Positions 1 to 12,522 of a stretch of 64,000 bases of DNA are shown piece by piece. The notes beneath the pieces are model-generated. The model saw nothing but the letters and a program-made list of their open reading frames with translations. It searched no databases and was not told the origin of the DNA. Numbering within the stretch: the stretch's first letter is position 1; every line of letters begins with the position of its first letter. Source of the DNA: Erigeron canadensis (taxonomy: Eukaryota; Streptophyta; Magnoliopsida; Asterales; Asteraceae); assembly GCF_010389155.1 (NCBI RefSeq), contig NC_057765.1, forward strand, positions 1,178,001 through 1,242,000, given 5' to 3'. A program made the position numbers and the translations under genes.

Positions 1-2461
1 ATGGGTTTCCATTTGAATCTATTTTGATGGTATGGCTAGTAACACCAACTAATGAATGAACCAAACAGATTTTGTTGGTTTGGACTTTTAAAGTTTATTT
101 TCGCTTTCTTTTGACGCCGTTAGGCGAAAGTTTTTTGGCAATCCATATTTTTAAACGACGGGTGTTACAGTAATAATGTTCCATTTTTTGTTAACAATCT
201 TCACGATAATGTCTCTGTCAGATTTTTTTCATTGAAATATGTGAAAAAACCATTAATGTAAAATAGAATCTAATTTACAAATTATTTCCGGAACTAAAAA
301 GATCAAAATAATATCATTTAATAATAATTATCATAAAATTGTTTATATACACTTGAAAAAAATCTATGATTAAATTAATAATATCTTAAATCAATAAATA
401 CTCCATTTACATACATTGACATGTCATATCCAACTAGATTATAACTTGCGTAAAATTATATATACACATAAAAAGTTAGCACAATGATATAGAAAAAATA
501 CTTAAAGTTATAAAAACTAACACAACAACAGTAAATAAATTAAGAATAATCCCAACTAAACGGTTGTTTTTTCCATAAACTAATCATAATATAAATATAA
601 TTTTAGAGACTAAGTTTGACACTGGTTTCTCACCCACTAGGCAAGTGTATTTTAGTATCTATATAGTGTCACAAATGATTATATTTTGTACAACATGCGC
701 GTTTATTCATTGAGTTAAAAGCTAAAAAGGTTGGTCCCATATAGGGAAGTAGTTGACTACGTATAGTCACAAAGTTATAAGGATTCATGGTATCCACAAA
801 ATAATTGGATACACGAATAGTATTTTCTTTGTATAAGTTGATTATGTGCCTATGATAGACAAGCGTGTAATCTCCTTTACTGAAGCCATAGCGAAGTTAT
901 TAATTTTTGGGTTGTACTTATACGACTGCTTCCAAAGTAAGACAATTTTAACCCGGATGCTCCAATATTCCTTGGATGCATTGCTGTCAGCCACTCTATC
1001 AAACACAATTTAAATTGCCATGATAAACTAAGAGCAAATATTTACTCTTTATTTTGCTAATGTGTAGCTATCGTACAATACTCATACATACTATATATCA
1101 CGATTATAACTATTTGTTAAAATATCTCCGCTGAGCTCATTCAAATGATTCACAATAAACCATAATAACCATATTTTTCAACCTTGATCATATATCATCA
1201 AGTATGTATATATATATATATATGTATATACTTCTGACTTAAGGTTAATTTAGACTATAATTGTTATTATCTATTTGTAATAAAATCAATTATGAAAAAT
1301 AAACTATAATGAAAGATAGATCATAATATTAATACTTGACACAAATAAAAAAAGCTCTAGATTTAGTTGCTTATACTTGTTAAAAAATGAAGTATTACGA
1401 AATTAAAAGAGGATATAATTTTTGAAACAATCACTATTTGATAACAAATCAAGAAAGTGTAATGTTTTTTTTTTTAAATATTAATCTATAAGAAGATTTA
1501 TAAAAAATCAAATATGAAATTCAAATAAGTTAAAAGAAAGATAGATGATATATGTTATATGAGATCGATGTAAATCAAAAAAGATAACCAAAAAATTATA
1601 CATATTAATTTTGATATGGTTGAATAAGTAGAATATTATTTAATATATGTATTGTTGGAACATTGAATCTGTAGTTGAAGGACTAAAAGAGTATTTGACT
1701 AAAAGTAGAGTCAAAGATAATGTTATCATGTTGATCTAAGGGTGGATAAAAAAATGGAAATTCAATAAAGGATTCACATTAATTGAATTTGTAATTAAAG
1801 TTTCTGTTTTAATATATATTAAGATAATCTAATTTAACTATACATTAACTGATAATGATATAATAATTTAATTCTCTATGGTTTTGGGCATTTACCTCTT
1901 TGAAAGTGTGTGGGTCATGCGATAGCACCCTTGGTCTTCAGAGGTGCTTTCCAACCCTAGCATACTGTTCGTTTGGATGTCACTGATAGGGTTTGAATTA
2001 TTAACCAACTAACACGTCATTCTAAAAAAATACAAAACCAAAAATATAATAATCATGATCAAAAAGAAAAAAATATATATATATTTTAACGGCATTAAGA
2101 TTTTATTAACTTAAAATACTAGCAAGAAACTAGTCAATACAACACAAAAACACTCACTTCACTCTAAAACTAAGGGCTCGAACTAACTCGCCTAGAAGAA
2201 ATACAAACACGTAAAATAACATTAACTAATAAAATTAAAAAGGATATCCTAATTAAACGTGAGAAGAATGACCTTCCATGTACTAATCCAAACACCCGTT
2301 GCACAAGACCACAAATATAAAGGGACATAAAAAAAAGATATATATATATAGTCGATCCATATATCATACGAATATAAAGAGTAGTATATATACTATTAAT
2401 ATGTACTTTAAAACTTATGAAGAGAAGTTGACTCTTACTTATTCCTTACAAAATGGGATAA
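1..2461. other. AT-rich intergenic DNA without a recognisable gene
   Basis: I see no coding exon, tRNA or clear transposon end here. The sequence is AT-rich with short A and T runs and a TA microsatellite near 1205-1224. The only open frames are under 75 codons, low in complexity, and without plausible splice partners. Confidence 0.6.
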
Positions 2462-2738
2462 ATATCCTGGAATGTAACAAACTTTGGATGAATGTCTATA
2501 GTAGGAAATAACTAAAGTTTTGTGTATTGTATGTAAACAACTTTAAAAAATGTTTATTGTATGTAAGAAAACATACGTGGCAACCATATAGAGGTGCCAC
2601 TTGTCTGATTTTAATTGGTTGAATACATTTTCTTACATACAATAAACATTATTTTCGAGTTGTTTATATACAATACACACAACTTTAATTATTTCTTACT
2701 ATAGACATTTATTCAAAGTTTGTTACATTACAAGATAC
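2462..2738. mobile_element. Foldback MITE, about 277 bp
   Basis: The left arm (from the TGTAACAAACTTTGG region at about 2474) is repeated in inverted form at the right (CAAAGTTTGTTACA ending near 2727). The arms pair over about 110 bases each, including the motifs TTATTGTATGTAAG and CTTACATACAATAA. A short unpaired centre near 2580-2620 carries GTGGCAACC. There is no coding capacity. The superfamily is not clear because I could not fix a target-site duplication. Confidence 0.6.
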
Positions 2739-3090
2739 GTATCTCTTACAAAATTTGAAACTTCGGAATTCTTTAAGTAATTGAGTATGCAATTTCTTAG
2801 GAAAATGATGCTTATTCTAACCCCAAACCTTGCCACATCTGTAAAACCATAACACACGTATTAGTTTCAAGATTAACATTTATTTATGAGATTGGATTAA
2901 TTCCTTTTAGTCCACATACTAAGTGGGACTTAAAAGTGTTCATCATCTTTTAAAAAAACATTGAAATATAAATTATAGTAGATTTATATCTATTTGCGAA
3001 ACCAACAAAAGTTTCATAGTGGAGAATTGAGGTTCTTTAAGTCCATGATTTAGTACTTTTCTTTTTCTTGTTTTCTTTTTTCAATTCATA

Positions 3091-4345
3091 ATGACATATA
3101 ATAACATATTAATGTAACCATCTATGAAAAAATGGTTTAATTATAAGATGACCAATAAATTTTTCTTTTTGTACATGATTGCCCAGTAAACATTTTTATT
3201 GATATATATTCCCCACAAACTTGTAAAAGTTGTACATGGTTCACTAATTTTTGACCTGTTACCCTTAATAGTCGGTTAAATGCATTTTTTTAATAAAATT
3301 GTGACGTGGATATTACGTGGAAAAAAAATAAAAGAGTTTAATTACCAGATTATCAACGAACTTTTTCATTTGTACATGGTTGCCCAACAAACTTGTTAAA
3401 TTTGTACATGGTTCACCAATTGTGGACCAGTTTACCGGTTAATATCTTTTTAAGTGATCTGTCAATGACGTGGACTATTTAAAAATATGATATGAATTTC
3501 GAATTAGCAAAGATATGTATATACAAAAACCATATCCCCCCCCCCCCCCACCCACCCACACCCTTGTTAGGGATACTAGAAAACGAAGAAGACATATTTC
3601 ATTTTAGTGTTCATGCCAACTGGGGAAAAAGGAACAAACATTTGATTCATATATACAGCTTTGGTGATTTGGAATCCATATCTTCTTATTATTAGCCCAC
3701 ATCATCAACTAAGTGTCACATCACCTAAAAAGAGGATAATCGATAAACAGGTTATGAGTTGGTGAACTATGTACAAATTTAACAAGTTTTTTGGCAACCA
3801 TGTACAAATGAAAAAATTCGTTGGTAATCTGGTGATTAAACTCTGTAATTTTTTTTCACGTAATTTCCACCTCACAATTTTATTAAAAAATGTATTTAAC
3901 CGGCTATTAAGGGTAACAGGTCAAAAATTGTTGAACCATGTACAAATTTTACAAGTTTTTGGGTATAAATGTCAATAAAAATGTTTACTGGGCAACCATG
4001 TACAAAAGGAAAAGTCCGTTGGTCATCCAGTGATTAATCCCATGAAAAAATGGTTATGTAATGTAGTAACCTACTCAAGTGGCTATATAATGTAAGAACC
4101 TTTATTTTTGGGATATGTCATGTATAATGCGGGGTAACTTACAAAAAGTAACTGGCTATGTCATGTGTAATGTCACACGTGCTTTTATTTAATGATATAT
4201 GAATGCAACCATATATGATAAAATGATTATGTAATGTAGCCTCGAAAAATGAAGGTTCTTACATTACATAACCATCCAAGTGATCACTGCATCACATAAC
4301 CATTTTGTCATAGGTTATTACATTCGTATCTCATTACCCCTATAT
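3091..4345. mobile_element. MITE cluster (GGG-terminus family), host of a nested foldback element
   Basis: Pieces of the same MITE family as the clean copy at 8256-8560 are present. The left end lies at about 3091-3133 (AATGACATA, then TGTAACCATC). The sequence resumes at 4042 (ATGGTTATGTAATGTAG). A second, compact copy with both inverted ends spans about 4192-4345, running from ATATGAATGCAACC to CATAGGTTATTACATTCG. The first copy is interrupted by the foldback element at 3134-4041. Further family debris reaches about 4490. Confidence 0.6.
3134..4041. mobile_element. Nested Mutator-like foldback element with 10-bp target duplication
   Basis: The ends are inverted copies: GGTTTAATTATAAGATGACC at left, and the reverse complement of the right end reads GGGATTAATCACTGGATGACC. 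The inverted arms run some 300 bases and carry repeated TTTGTACATGGTT motifs. The element is bracketed by a perfect direct repeat ATGAAAAAAT at 3124-3133 and 4042-4051. GG(G/T) termini with a 9-10 bp duplication fit a Mutator-type non-autonomous element. A run of 14 C (3536-3549) lies in the loop. Confidence 0.75.
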
Positions 4346-4490
4346 ATTAATGAGTCAACAACACCAAATTTAAGTGATAATCGGTTACTTGTTCAGTCGG
4401 TCACCCGTTACATCTCAAAGCCCAAAAAACATTGGTCCATACATTACATAGCTACTCAAGAAAGTAACTAAATTACATAACTATTTTGTT

Positions 4491-7400
4491 ATATTTATAT
4501 GACATCCTTCTTAACGACTAAGTGTTTTGTAAAATGAAAACGCACGTAAGATCTATAGTGGATGTAGCTTCAAAGATTTCAATATACACATAGTAATTTT
4601 ATGTCGATCACATATGAAACTTGTCAACTTGATAATAAAGATAACTAAAAAATAGTTAGCCGATATGAATGGAAGTAAAGCCAATGTTTTCGATTACTAA
4701 CTTTTTTGAAGAATGTCATTTCCTTAGCTTGCCGGATTGATCAAAATATCGATGAAGCAATTGTAGGCTACCATGTTTTTAAAGGTCAAAATTTGATCAC
4801 CATTAAAAAAATATATTATTAAATAAAACACTATCTTAAAGAGGAAGGTTGTTCCTTCAAGTTCCTTAACATGAAATGTTAACCATTGGATTAAATTCAA
4901 TGGTCAAGATTCAAATTTGAACTTTAAATTTTGGTCATTGAATTTAATCTAAAAATATGATAATACTAACTTGACCCTTAAAGTGAAAAACAATTCGAGG
5001 GATCCCCTCCCATCTTAATGACCAAAAAAATAAATCTTATAATTTGACAACGCAATCAAAATCAAATGATGGAAGTTTGATTTTATAGGATTTTGGCAAA
5101 CACCATCAAGCCCTACAAAAATGTTTTGTTATGAAGAACATTGATGCATAGTCCCTACATAGAGACGAAAAGAAACATCTTCTAAACTTTGTTTGAAAGT
5201 AATTATAGCCTTTTTGTCCTGTAACATAAAGTCATAAACCATATACATATAAATTTTGAATAATTTGTCAAACATACATCGATCAATTAGTAAAAAAACT
5301 TCTTTTTCTTTTAAACAAACAACAAAACTATTAATAAAAAGTTGTAGATCAAGAAAAAAAAAACAAAAAACAAACCAAACAACAACAATGAAATAGATCA
5401 ATTTTGTAAAAGATGTTAATGGGTCAACATTCCCTTGTATTTGGAGAACCCACCACAAATTTGTATACATTATTATCATCTTCATCTCTTCTTTCTTCTT
5501 TTTATGGGACATCCCCATTATCTTCCACCATTGGAATCAAGAATTTGGAGCTCTAAAGTCAATGCACTATCAAATAAAAAGGTCATGTTTAGTCTAAGTT
5601 TGATTGTTTATAATACAAAATGGCGTATTGGCGTTTATCAAATTTTTGTCTGATAAAAGGTTTTTTTTTTTTTAACATGTACCCTCTAAGTATATGTTAA
5701 AATGCGTAGTAAAATCAGTCTTTTTTTGATATATATATGTCATCTTACAATGGTAAATTTAGACTTCACTCATCTCTATTTATATATATTTGGGTTTTTT
5801 TCAGAAACTTTTGATTTATTTAATATTATTAAGCATGTTTCTGTTGTGTACAAGTTAGTTGGAAATCCTTGATAAAAAGATAGTGATCATTGCAAGCATT
5901 AAACTTTAAACGAATATTCTAAGCAACATAATATTGAAATGCAGGCCGAAGTTCATAATCTAGAAAAATCGTTGTCTTTGTATTTTGTAAGTAAACCACC
6001 AAATCACAAATATCGGCCAATAGAAGAAATTCAATGGGCAATGACACATAACTTATAACATAATTACTATATGTAAAAAGTTAATGCTTTGAAGATTTTA
6101 GATACCCGTGGTCTGGCCGTTCGCTGTTCTAAAAAAAATAAAATATAATTCTTTATAAAAAAGAATAACATTCTCTCTCCTAAATGTTAAAAGTTACACA
6201 TGGCAAAATTACACTTATACATTCTTTATTTCTTACCCTTTGAATACACGCAACTCACCCCTTATTAGTATATGTATAGCATTGCGATTTAAACATGCTG
6301 CATTCAGGGAAAAAATATGTATACATCGGATGATTTTGTGATATCAATTGTATCCGCTGAAACTCGCAAGTATTATGCTAGTTATCCCATATATAGATCT
6401 TAGATCAGGTAATAATATTATTTTTGACTTTATGTCTTCTTTTTGCCCTTTTCTTTTATTGATCTTCCCGTGATAGTTTGACTTGTGTCAATTATAAAAG
6501 GTGATAAAAATGGTATCAAATTTGAAGGAGGGTTTTTGGATATTTTTATAAGTGTTGGTGGGGCGAGAGGGATTGTTAATCATGGGTTAAAGATCCTTAA
6601 TTGGATCTTTAAGTTCTTAAAAAATTAGACTTCACTTTGGTGAGGTTAGAATTCACAAGTTTAGCAAAAGTTTCATTTGTTTTTTTATTAAACACTCAAG
6701 CATCACAAAATATTGACAATATGTTATTATATTAAACAAACTTTATTGACGTTTAGCTTTTCCCACTAATTACATAAAAGTAATTCTAAGTTTTTTTGTT
6801 TTTTACAAAACACAAGTATACGATAACAAAAATGATAATTTCTTCTTAAGATTAACCTAATTATCTCTTATATATCACCTTTCATAATGGTAACAAACTA
6901 GGTAACAACAATAAAGGATTATGTCTTCATGTTTCCCTTTAGTGTTTTTTTTATTAACTAAAAAAAGAAAGAAAAAGAATTGTGCTTCCCTTTAGTTACA
7001 TACTTACATCTAACATTGTTGCCTTTAATAATTCGAAAACAAAAAAGAACACTACAATCTAAAGCTAAAACAGAAATCGGCAAACCAATGACATTCAAAA
7101 TAAAGTCTTTGAAGTTCCAACTTGGAGCTCTTGAGCTAAGACAAATACGACAAATCATGAGCGTACCAATATCGAATGTCATTATCTACTACCAACTCAC
7201 ATCACCATACCGTTTGTCGTCGATTGTTGGAAGTTAAATTTGAAATAGGTTGGTCACGAAATATTGGTGTTATGGTTGCTAACCCTTGAACGAGTAAAGG
7301 TTTTGGGTTGATATAGTGTAAAAATTTGCTTCTAAATACTTTTGGACTTTGGAGAGTTAAAAATACGAACTATATATGCTGGGTGGCCATCAGCCCATCA

Positions 7401-7708
7401 CCTAGGCCTTCATCCTACATGTGGGCTTTGCTTCATGGAGTCATCACGACTAAGCCCATATATGCAAACTCATCATGGAGTACTCAAGAGTCATGGGTGT
7501 ACTTTTTACACAATAACTACCCAGTAGTCAGTACTCGGTACACCTTAAAACGAAAGACACATGAGGCGAGCCCACAATTTTCTTACAAGGACAGGGCTAA
7601 CTTCCTTTTGTCGTGTACATGATGGGATTATATAACAAAAATTGGGTTATATTAATTTTGAAAATTAATTTATTGATAGATCTGTCGTTCATGCAACATG
7701 TAGTAAAC
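4491..7708. other. Intergenic AT-rich DNA, no gene found
   Basis: There are no supported genes. The open frame on the minus strand at 5129-5518 has a biased, hydrophobic composition and no recognisable domain. The segment at 7370-7620 is less AT-rich and looks like decayed retrotransposon or LTR sequence, but I could not place ends. Confidence 0.5.
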
Positions 7709-8250
7709 TAAATAATCAAACAAGTTTTAAAAAAAAAAAATCGACCTTTAGCAAGAAGATGGAAGGTTGATTTTTAACACGTAGAAACCAAAGTAGAATC
7801 TCTTTTTAGTCTCATACACAAGAATAACTCTTTGACGCTTAGTCGCTTACCAAGTGCTCATATGTAGATCAACTGGGACTGTCACCATGATCATATGAGC
7901 CCATAGATTAAGGCTGCAATTCACATGTTCAAATCTTGTCAAAGGCAGATGGAGAAACTATATCCTATGATCCATGTGGAGAATGGTGAGTCACCACGCA
8001 TGATTTCTATGCAGTGTGCTATCTAGGTACCAAAACAATATATAAGATCAGAGAGTTTCACCTATTTATTTTTTTTTCATTTGAGCAAGACATACCTAGT
8101 CCTTTTGTCAGTTCTGGTCATGTTTTGAAGAGTTTTCCGTGTGTACAAGATTAGAAATGAGTTTTACTTTGGGTTCTACGTATTAGATATTAACCTTTTA
8201 CATTCTTGCTAAAGGTCAACTTTTTTTTTCTCAACTTGTTTGATTATTTA
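7709..8250. mobile_element. Long-inverted-repeat element, about 540 bp
   Basis: The left arm starts TAAATAATCAAACAAGTT (7709) and the right arm ends AACTTGTTTGATTATTTA (8250). The arms pair for roughly 110 bases, including GACCTTTAGCAAGAA against TTCTTGCTAAAGGTC and ACGTAGAAACCAAAGTA against TACTTTGGGTTCTACGT. The centre (about 7850-8090) is unpaired and non-coding. This is a non-autonomous DNA element. I could not determine the superfamily. Confidence 0.6.
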
Positions 8251-8255
8251 ATTAT

Positions 8256-8560
8256 GGGAAAATGGCATACGAATGTAACTACCTATGACAAAATGGTTAT
8301 GTAATGTAGTGATCTACTCGGGTGGCTATGTAATGTATGCACCTATGTTTTTTTGGCTATACTATGTAAAATGTGTACGGACCTTACATAGTATAGCAAA
8401 AAAAAATACATAGATCCTTACATTAATTGACCCAAATAAAAAGGTTCTTACATAGTATAGCCAAAAAATGTAGGTGTATACTTTACATAGTCATCTAAGT
8501 AGGTTACTACATTACATAACCATTTTGTCATAGGTGGTTACATTCGTATGTCATTATCCC
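8256..8560. mobile_element. Mutator-like MITE, clean copy
   Basis: The left terminus is GGGAAAATGGCATACGAATG. The right terminus, reverse complemented, reads GGGATAATGACATACGAATG. Inner inverted blocks include AAAATGGTTATGTAATGTAG and CTACATTACATAACCATTTT. The flanks TTTAATTAT (8247-8255) and TTTAATTAA (8561-8569) match at 8 of 9 positions, as expected for a Mutator-type 9-bp duplication. Related copies lie at 3.1-4.5 kb. Confidence 0.7.
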
Positions 8561-9531
8561 TTTAATTAAATACGTATGACATGCATGTTAGATGTATCCT
8601 TGCGAATTTCGTAGTTAATCATTTTGCTTCACGATTCTATAATTATTATTTGATAATTAGTTAGTTTTGGAAATAAAATTAAGAAACTTCCAACAGATAG
8701 TCCTCACGAATCTAAGTAGGACCCAACAATTCCAAGTTGGGAAATTCAATGGAGACGAAAATTTTTAAGTACTTATCAAGTTAATTTTTTTTTTTTTTAA
8801 TTCTCATTGAGGCTCCCATTGGTCAAAGTTTTTTACCCATGGTCAAATGGTTTAACTGTTGATACTCGGGTGTCCATGGCCAGTTCGTTTGAACTCTGTT
8901 TGCATTTCTAGTTCGTTTGGATATAAGGTTTCAATCTCCGTGTTCCAATAAACTCGGATTCACTTGATGTTTTATGGTTCTTCATGTATGACCATAAAGG
9001 TTTGCATAATTATGTCAAGATATTCACATAACTTCAATATTTTTGGTTTCTCTCAAGTTGTGTGAGTTAGTTGATCACAGAGCGACCACCCACTTTGTAG
9101 GTAAGTCAGAATCGTCGCGGCTGAACCTCTATCGTCGCGGTTGAACTACTTGTGCAAAATATCTGGGATCTTCCTGAACTTGCTCCGAACATTGAAGACT
9201 TGGTGAAAATGACCGTTGAGACCTTTTCTATACATGGTAAAACTCTTCTCAATCCCGGTTCTTACGGTTGAAGTGATATTAATTCCAGCCATTTTAATTT
9301 ATCTTCACATGTTGTAAACCATTCTGACTTGTTCCTTTGGTGTGTTTCTTGGTATAAAAGCTTATCCAGCATATAAGATCTCGATATACTAGATATAAGT
9401 TTTCATATTGATCTTAATTATCTCAAGATCCTGTTTTGTCAAAGTCAAGATCCTAAAGTTATGACAAGTATAAAACAATCAAGATCCTTCAAGTAATACC
9501 GGAACAACAATTAAGGACTATACAGTTCTAG
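8561..9531. other. Intergenic DNA, no gene found
   Basis: There is no exon I can support. A short direct repeat ATCGTCGCGG(C/T)TGAAC occurs twice at about 9111-9147. Confidence 0.45.
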
Positions 9532-10002
9532 CAGAGGCGGAGCCAAGATTTATGATTAACGGGGGCCGGATGACATAAGATATTGTCATAAACTCATAAC
9601 ATTTTTAACAATTTCAATAACTTATTTATATTAAACTGTAAAATTATATATAATATATTAAAACTTAAAAAGCAATGGGTGGTATTAGAGATTTTTGAGA
9701 AACTAAGAGGTTGTAAAAGGAAATTATAAATAAAAGCTACTGAAATTAGACATTTGGACCCACCACACCCACCAATCTAAATTCACCTTCGTCTTCAACA
9801 TCTCACTTTTTGACTTCTGGCCAACACAATGTCTGACTTCCACCCTTTTCTTTTAATAACTCTAGTTTTGATCCTTTTTTGATTCCTTAGAAGGGGTTAT
9901 ATAAACATCAAGAAATCTTTGGCCGGAGTAGTAGAAATCCATATTATTTGCGGCTATTGGGGGAGGCTAGGCACCCCCTAGCCCCCCTTGTCTCCGCCAC
10001 TG
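9532..10002. mobile_element. hAT-type MITE with exact 8-bp target duplication
   Basis: The termini are CAGAGGCGGAGCCAAG (9532) and, reverse complemented from the right end, CAGTGGCGGAGACAAG (ending 10002). This is the CAGTGGCGGA type known for plant hAT elements. The flanks are a perfect 8-bp duplication AGTTCTAG (9524-9531 and 10003-10010). Length is 471 bp with no coding capacity. Confidence 0.85.
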
Positions 10003-10805
10003 AGTTCTAGCATACTAATAGTATAAGGATTCTAATGGTGAAAATTTCACCCCAAACAAATGTATCTTCTGTAAATAACTTTATTAATAGTATTATAACG
10101 ATATTAAGTGGAAATATTTAAATTAATGAATAAAGGAGAGAGATAGTTTGGATAAATATGGTTGGAAAATATTTTAGGAATATTTTGGGTAAATTTAGTG
10201 TGTAAGTTAAGAATGCGTTGAAATTAAGGATATTTTGAGTATTTTAAAAATAGAAAGTTGAAAAGATGGAGTATAGATTAATAAGTATGTAAAGTTATCT
10301 TCATACTTTATGAATGAAAAAGTCGAACTACACCTTATATTAGTTAGCTTTTACTTCAAAATAATATATGCATATCAAGTCTATTTAAGTGAATTTATGC
10401 TTAAATATGATATCCCCGATTATCCGATAGAGATCCCCAATATGTGATAAAGACTGATAGAGGGATATAATTTAATATTCTGACTGGGATGAAAACGGAT
10501 ATGAGAATTGCAAATGAGAACCCCGATAATCCTCACCCCATTGTCACCTTTAGAATTTAGTGGATGGATAAATGAAATTTTAGGAGAATATTTATCTTGG
10601 GGTTGGGTAATGTAAAACAAGTATTAAAGTAAAATAAATAGGACAAAATCTTAACCATTAGATCGTGGTTAAATTGATGCACGAAGATTCACGAAACAAT
10701 TGATGCACGACGATTTTCATGATACACGGTGATTTTCAGTGAAGAGAAACTTATTGTGCTATTTTTTTTAGTTTAATACTTGTTGTATTTTACCTATGAT
10801 TTTAA

Positions 10806-11280
10806 CTAGGAGGTTTGGGCCCCGCTTTACGGGGCTCCAATTGTTGTGTTGAAACGATTTCGTTTATTTGCGTTGAACCTACTTAAAAATCCAATAGAAA
10901 AAACGTGTGAAAAAGTCAAAAACCAATAAATAACTTAAAAAAACAAAAAAATGTTTGTGCGAGAAAACTATGAAAAACCACATCAAAAAGCTTGCAATAT
11001 TGAATACATACATTTTGTTTGTGCAATGAAACGAAAAACAAAATGTTTGAGTAAAAGTTTTCAATATATTAGTTGAGAACACAAAAACAAAAAAACTATG
11101 AGAAAAAAGCAAGAAAAATCGAAAGCAAAAACCCCAAACAAGATTTGAAATGATAAAATCTAGAGAGTGATGCATGGTATAAGATGAATCAATAGAAGAC
11201 AACACAAAAGCAAAAAAACTATGCAACAAATCAAGAAAAACCGAAAAAAACCTTAACGGGTTCAAATATGGTAAATCCGA
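10806..11280 (-). mobile_element. Helitron 3' end, minus strand; other end not fixed
   Basis: Read on the minus strand, a GC-rich hairpin (GCCCCGTAAAGCGGGGC) is followed by a short spacer and CTAG, with T as the next host base. This is the canonical Helitron 3' terminus. The CTAG occupies 10806-10809 and the element extends rightwards. The right boundary given is only the end of the A-rich, low-complexity stretch. I did not find a convincing TC 5' end. Confidence 0.5.
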
Positions 11281-11491
11281 ATAGTAACCGAGTACAGACG
11301 TAAGTGGATAAATAGAACAGTGTCACGTGACGGTAACACTAGTCATTATCCTCACGCTTAATGAGATTACAATTTCCTTCCACATAATGAAGAAATGAAT
11401 TTGTCAACAACAATTTATTTGTCTCTTTTTGATTAGAAATTGTTTCAGCTTGAGATATGGGCTATAAATTGTAAAACTCACGTGTACCGAT

Positions 11492-11516
11492 ATTATATAT
11501 ATATATATATATATAT
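11492..11516. repeat. TA microsatellite
   Basis: About 12 TA units in a row. Confidence 0.9.
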
Positions 11517-11642
11517 CACATTTTAAGACTTTCTTGTGTACAGTTAACTTTAATCTTTTTAAGTTTCACCACAAAATTGTTGTATTTCTCATTTTCATCA
11601 CAAGCTTTCTCTTATAACTTTCTTCTCCTCTCACCACATAAC

Positions 11643-11757
11643 TTTTAATTTTCTTGCTTTTGGCCACAAACTATTTCCATCTTTAGTTTCTGTCAACAAA
11701 GCTTTTACTTTCTTTGCTTTTAGCCACAAACTTTCTCCATCTTTAGTTTTTATTTCT
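11643..11757. repeat. Tandem duplication, about 57-60 bp x 2
   Basis: The motif TTGCTTTTGGCCACAAACT...CCATCTTTAGTTT occurs twice in direct, slightly diverged copies. It lies within a pyrimidine-rich stretch (11520-11900) that otherwise shows no gene. Confidence 0.6.
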
Positions 11758-12522
11758 CTTATCAACTACAACACACAAAATTAGTTTTCCAAACCTAGCC
11801 ACAAGCCCACAACAATCTTGCGATTCGGGTACTTTTTTTTTCTATCACATGATTTGTCCACCCTTCTTTATTTTCTTCATATTTTTTATATATACAAGAC
11901 TACCATTCCTTTCCTTTTTCCTAAAATCTAATTCCAAAAGACCTTTAATTTATACTCGTATTTCACAATTAAAATCATAGGGATATGATACCTTTAAAAT
12001 CAGAGTCTACAAGGCATATAGTTGCTCTCACATACCTTTAATTGTCTTTTTTTTCTTCCTTTTTTCATTATGTTGGGCAATGATGCGTGGGCGACGATAT
12101 GTCGATCATCAACCCTAAAATAAGGTAGTATTATTATCACAATTATCAACACGATGTCTTAGTACGGTTTTGAATTATTGTTGATGATGATGCTAAATTC
12201 CTATAAAGATTTAAAGGAAAACTTTTGTTTATATTTATGTTTCTATCATATTAAGAGCGGAAACATCATACCTTTAATAACTTGTCCATCCAAGTGAGAT
12301 ATAGCTCCGGTTGTGATACAAATGTGCTCTCCACCAAAACACGAGTCATTATAGTTTAGTTTGGATTCAGGGGTGATGTGAATATGTGGTAATGAACAAG
12401 ACTTATATTAAAAAGCCATCTATACCTAACGGGCAAATTATGTGATGGTTAAGGATCATCATAATAATACTATAATGTTTATATAACTTTATATTTGTAG
12501 TATTAATTTTAAATATTTATTT

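Noticed and set aside
5129..5518. 129-codon open frame on the minus strand
   Set aside because: Composition is hydrophobic and biased by A/T runs, there is no domain or homologous motif, and there are no splice or promoter signals.
7326..7622. 98-codon plus-strand frame
   Set aside because: There is no recognisable motif, overlapping open frames are present, and it probably reflects decayed retrotransposon sequence.
10879..11265. 128-codon minus-strand frame rich in Phe, Leu and Ser
   Set aside because: It is a translation of A-rich low-complexity DNA inside a Helitron-like region, not a protein-coding gene.
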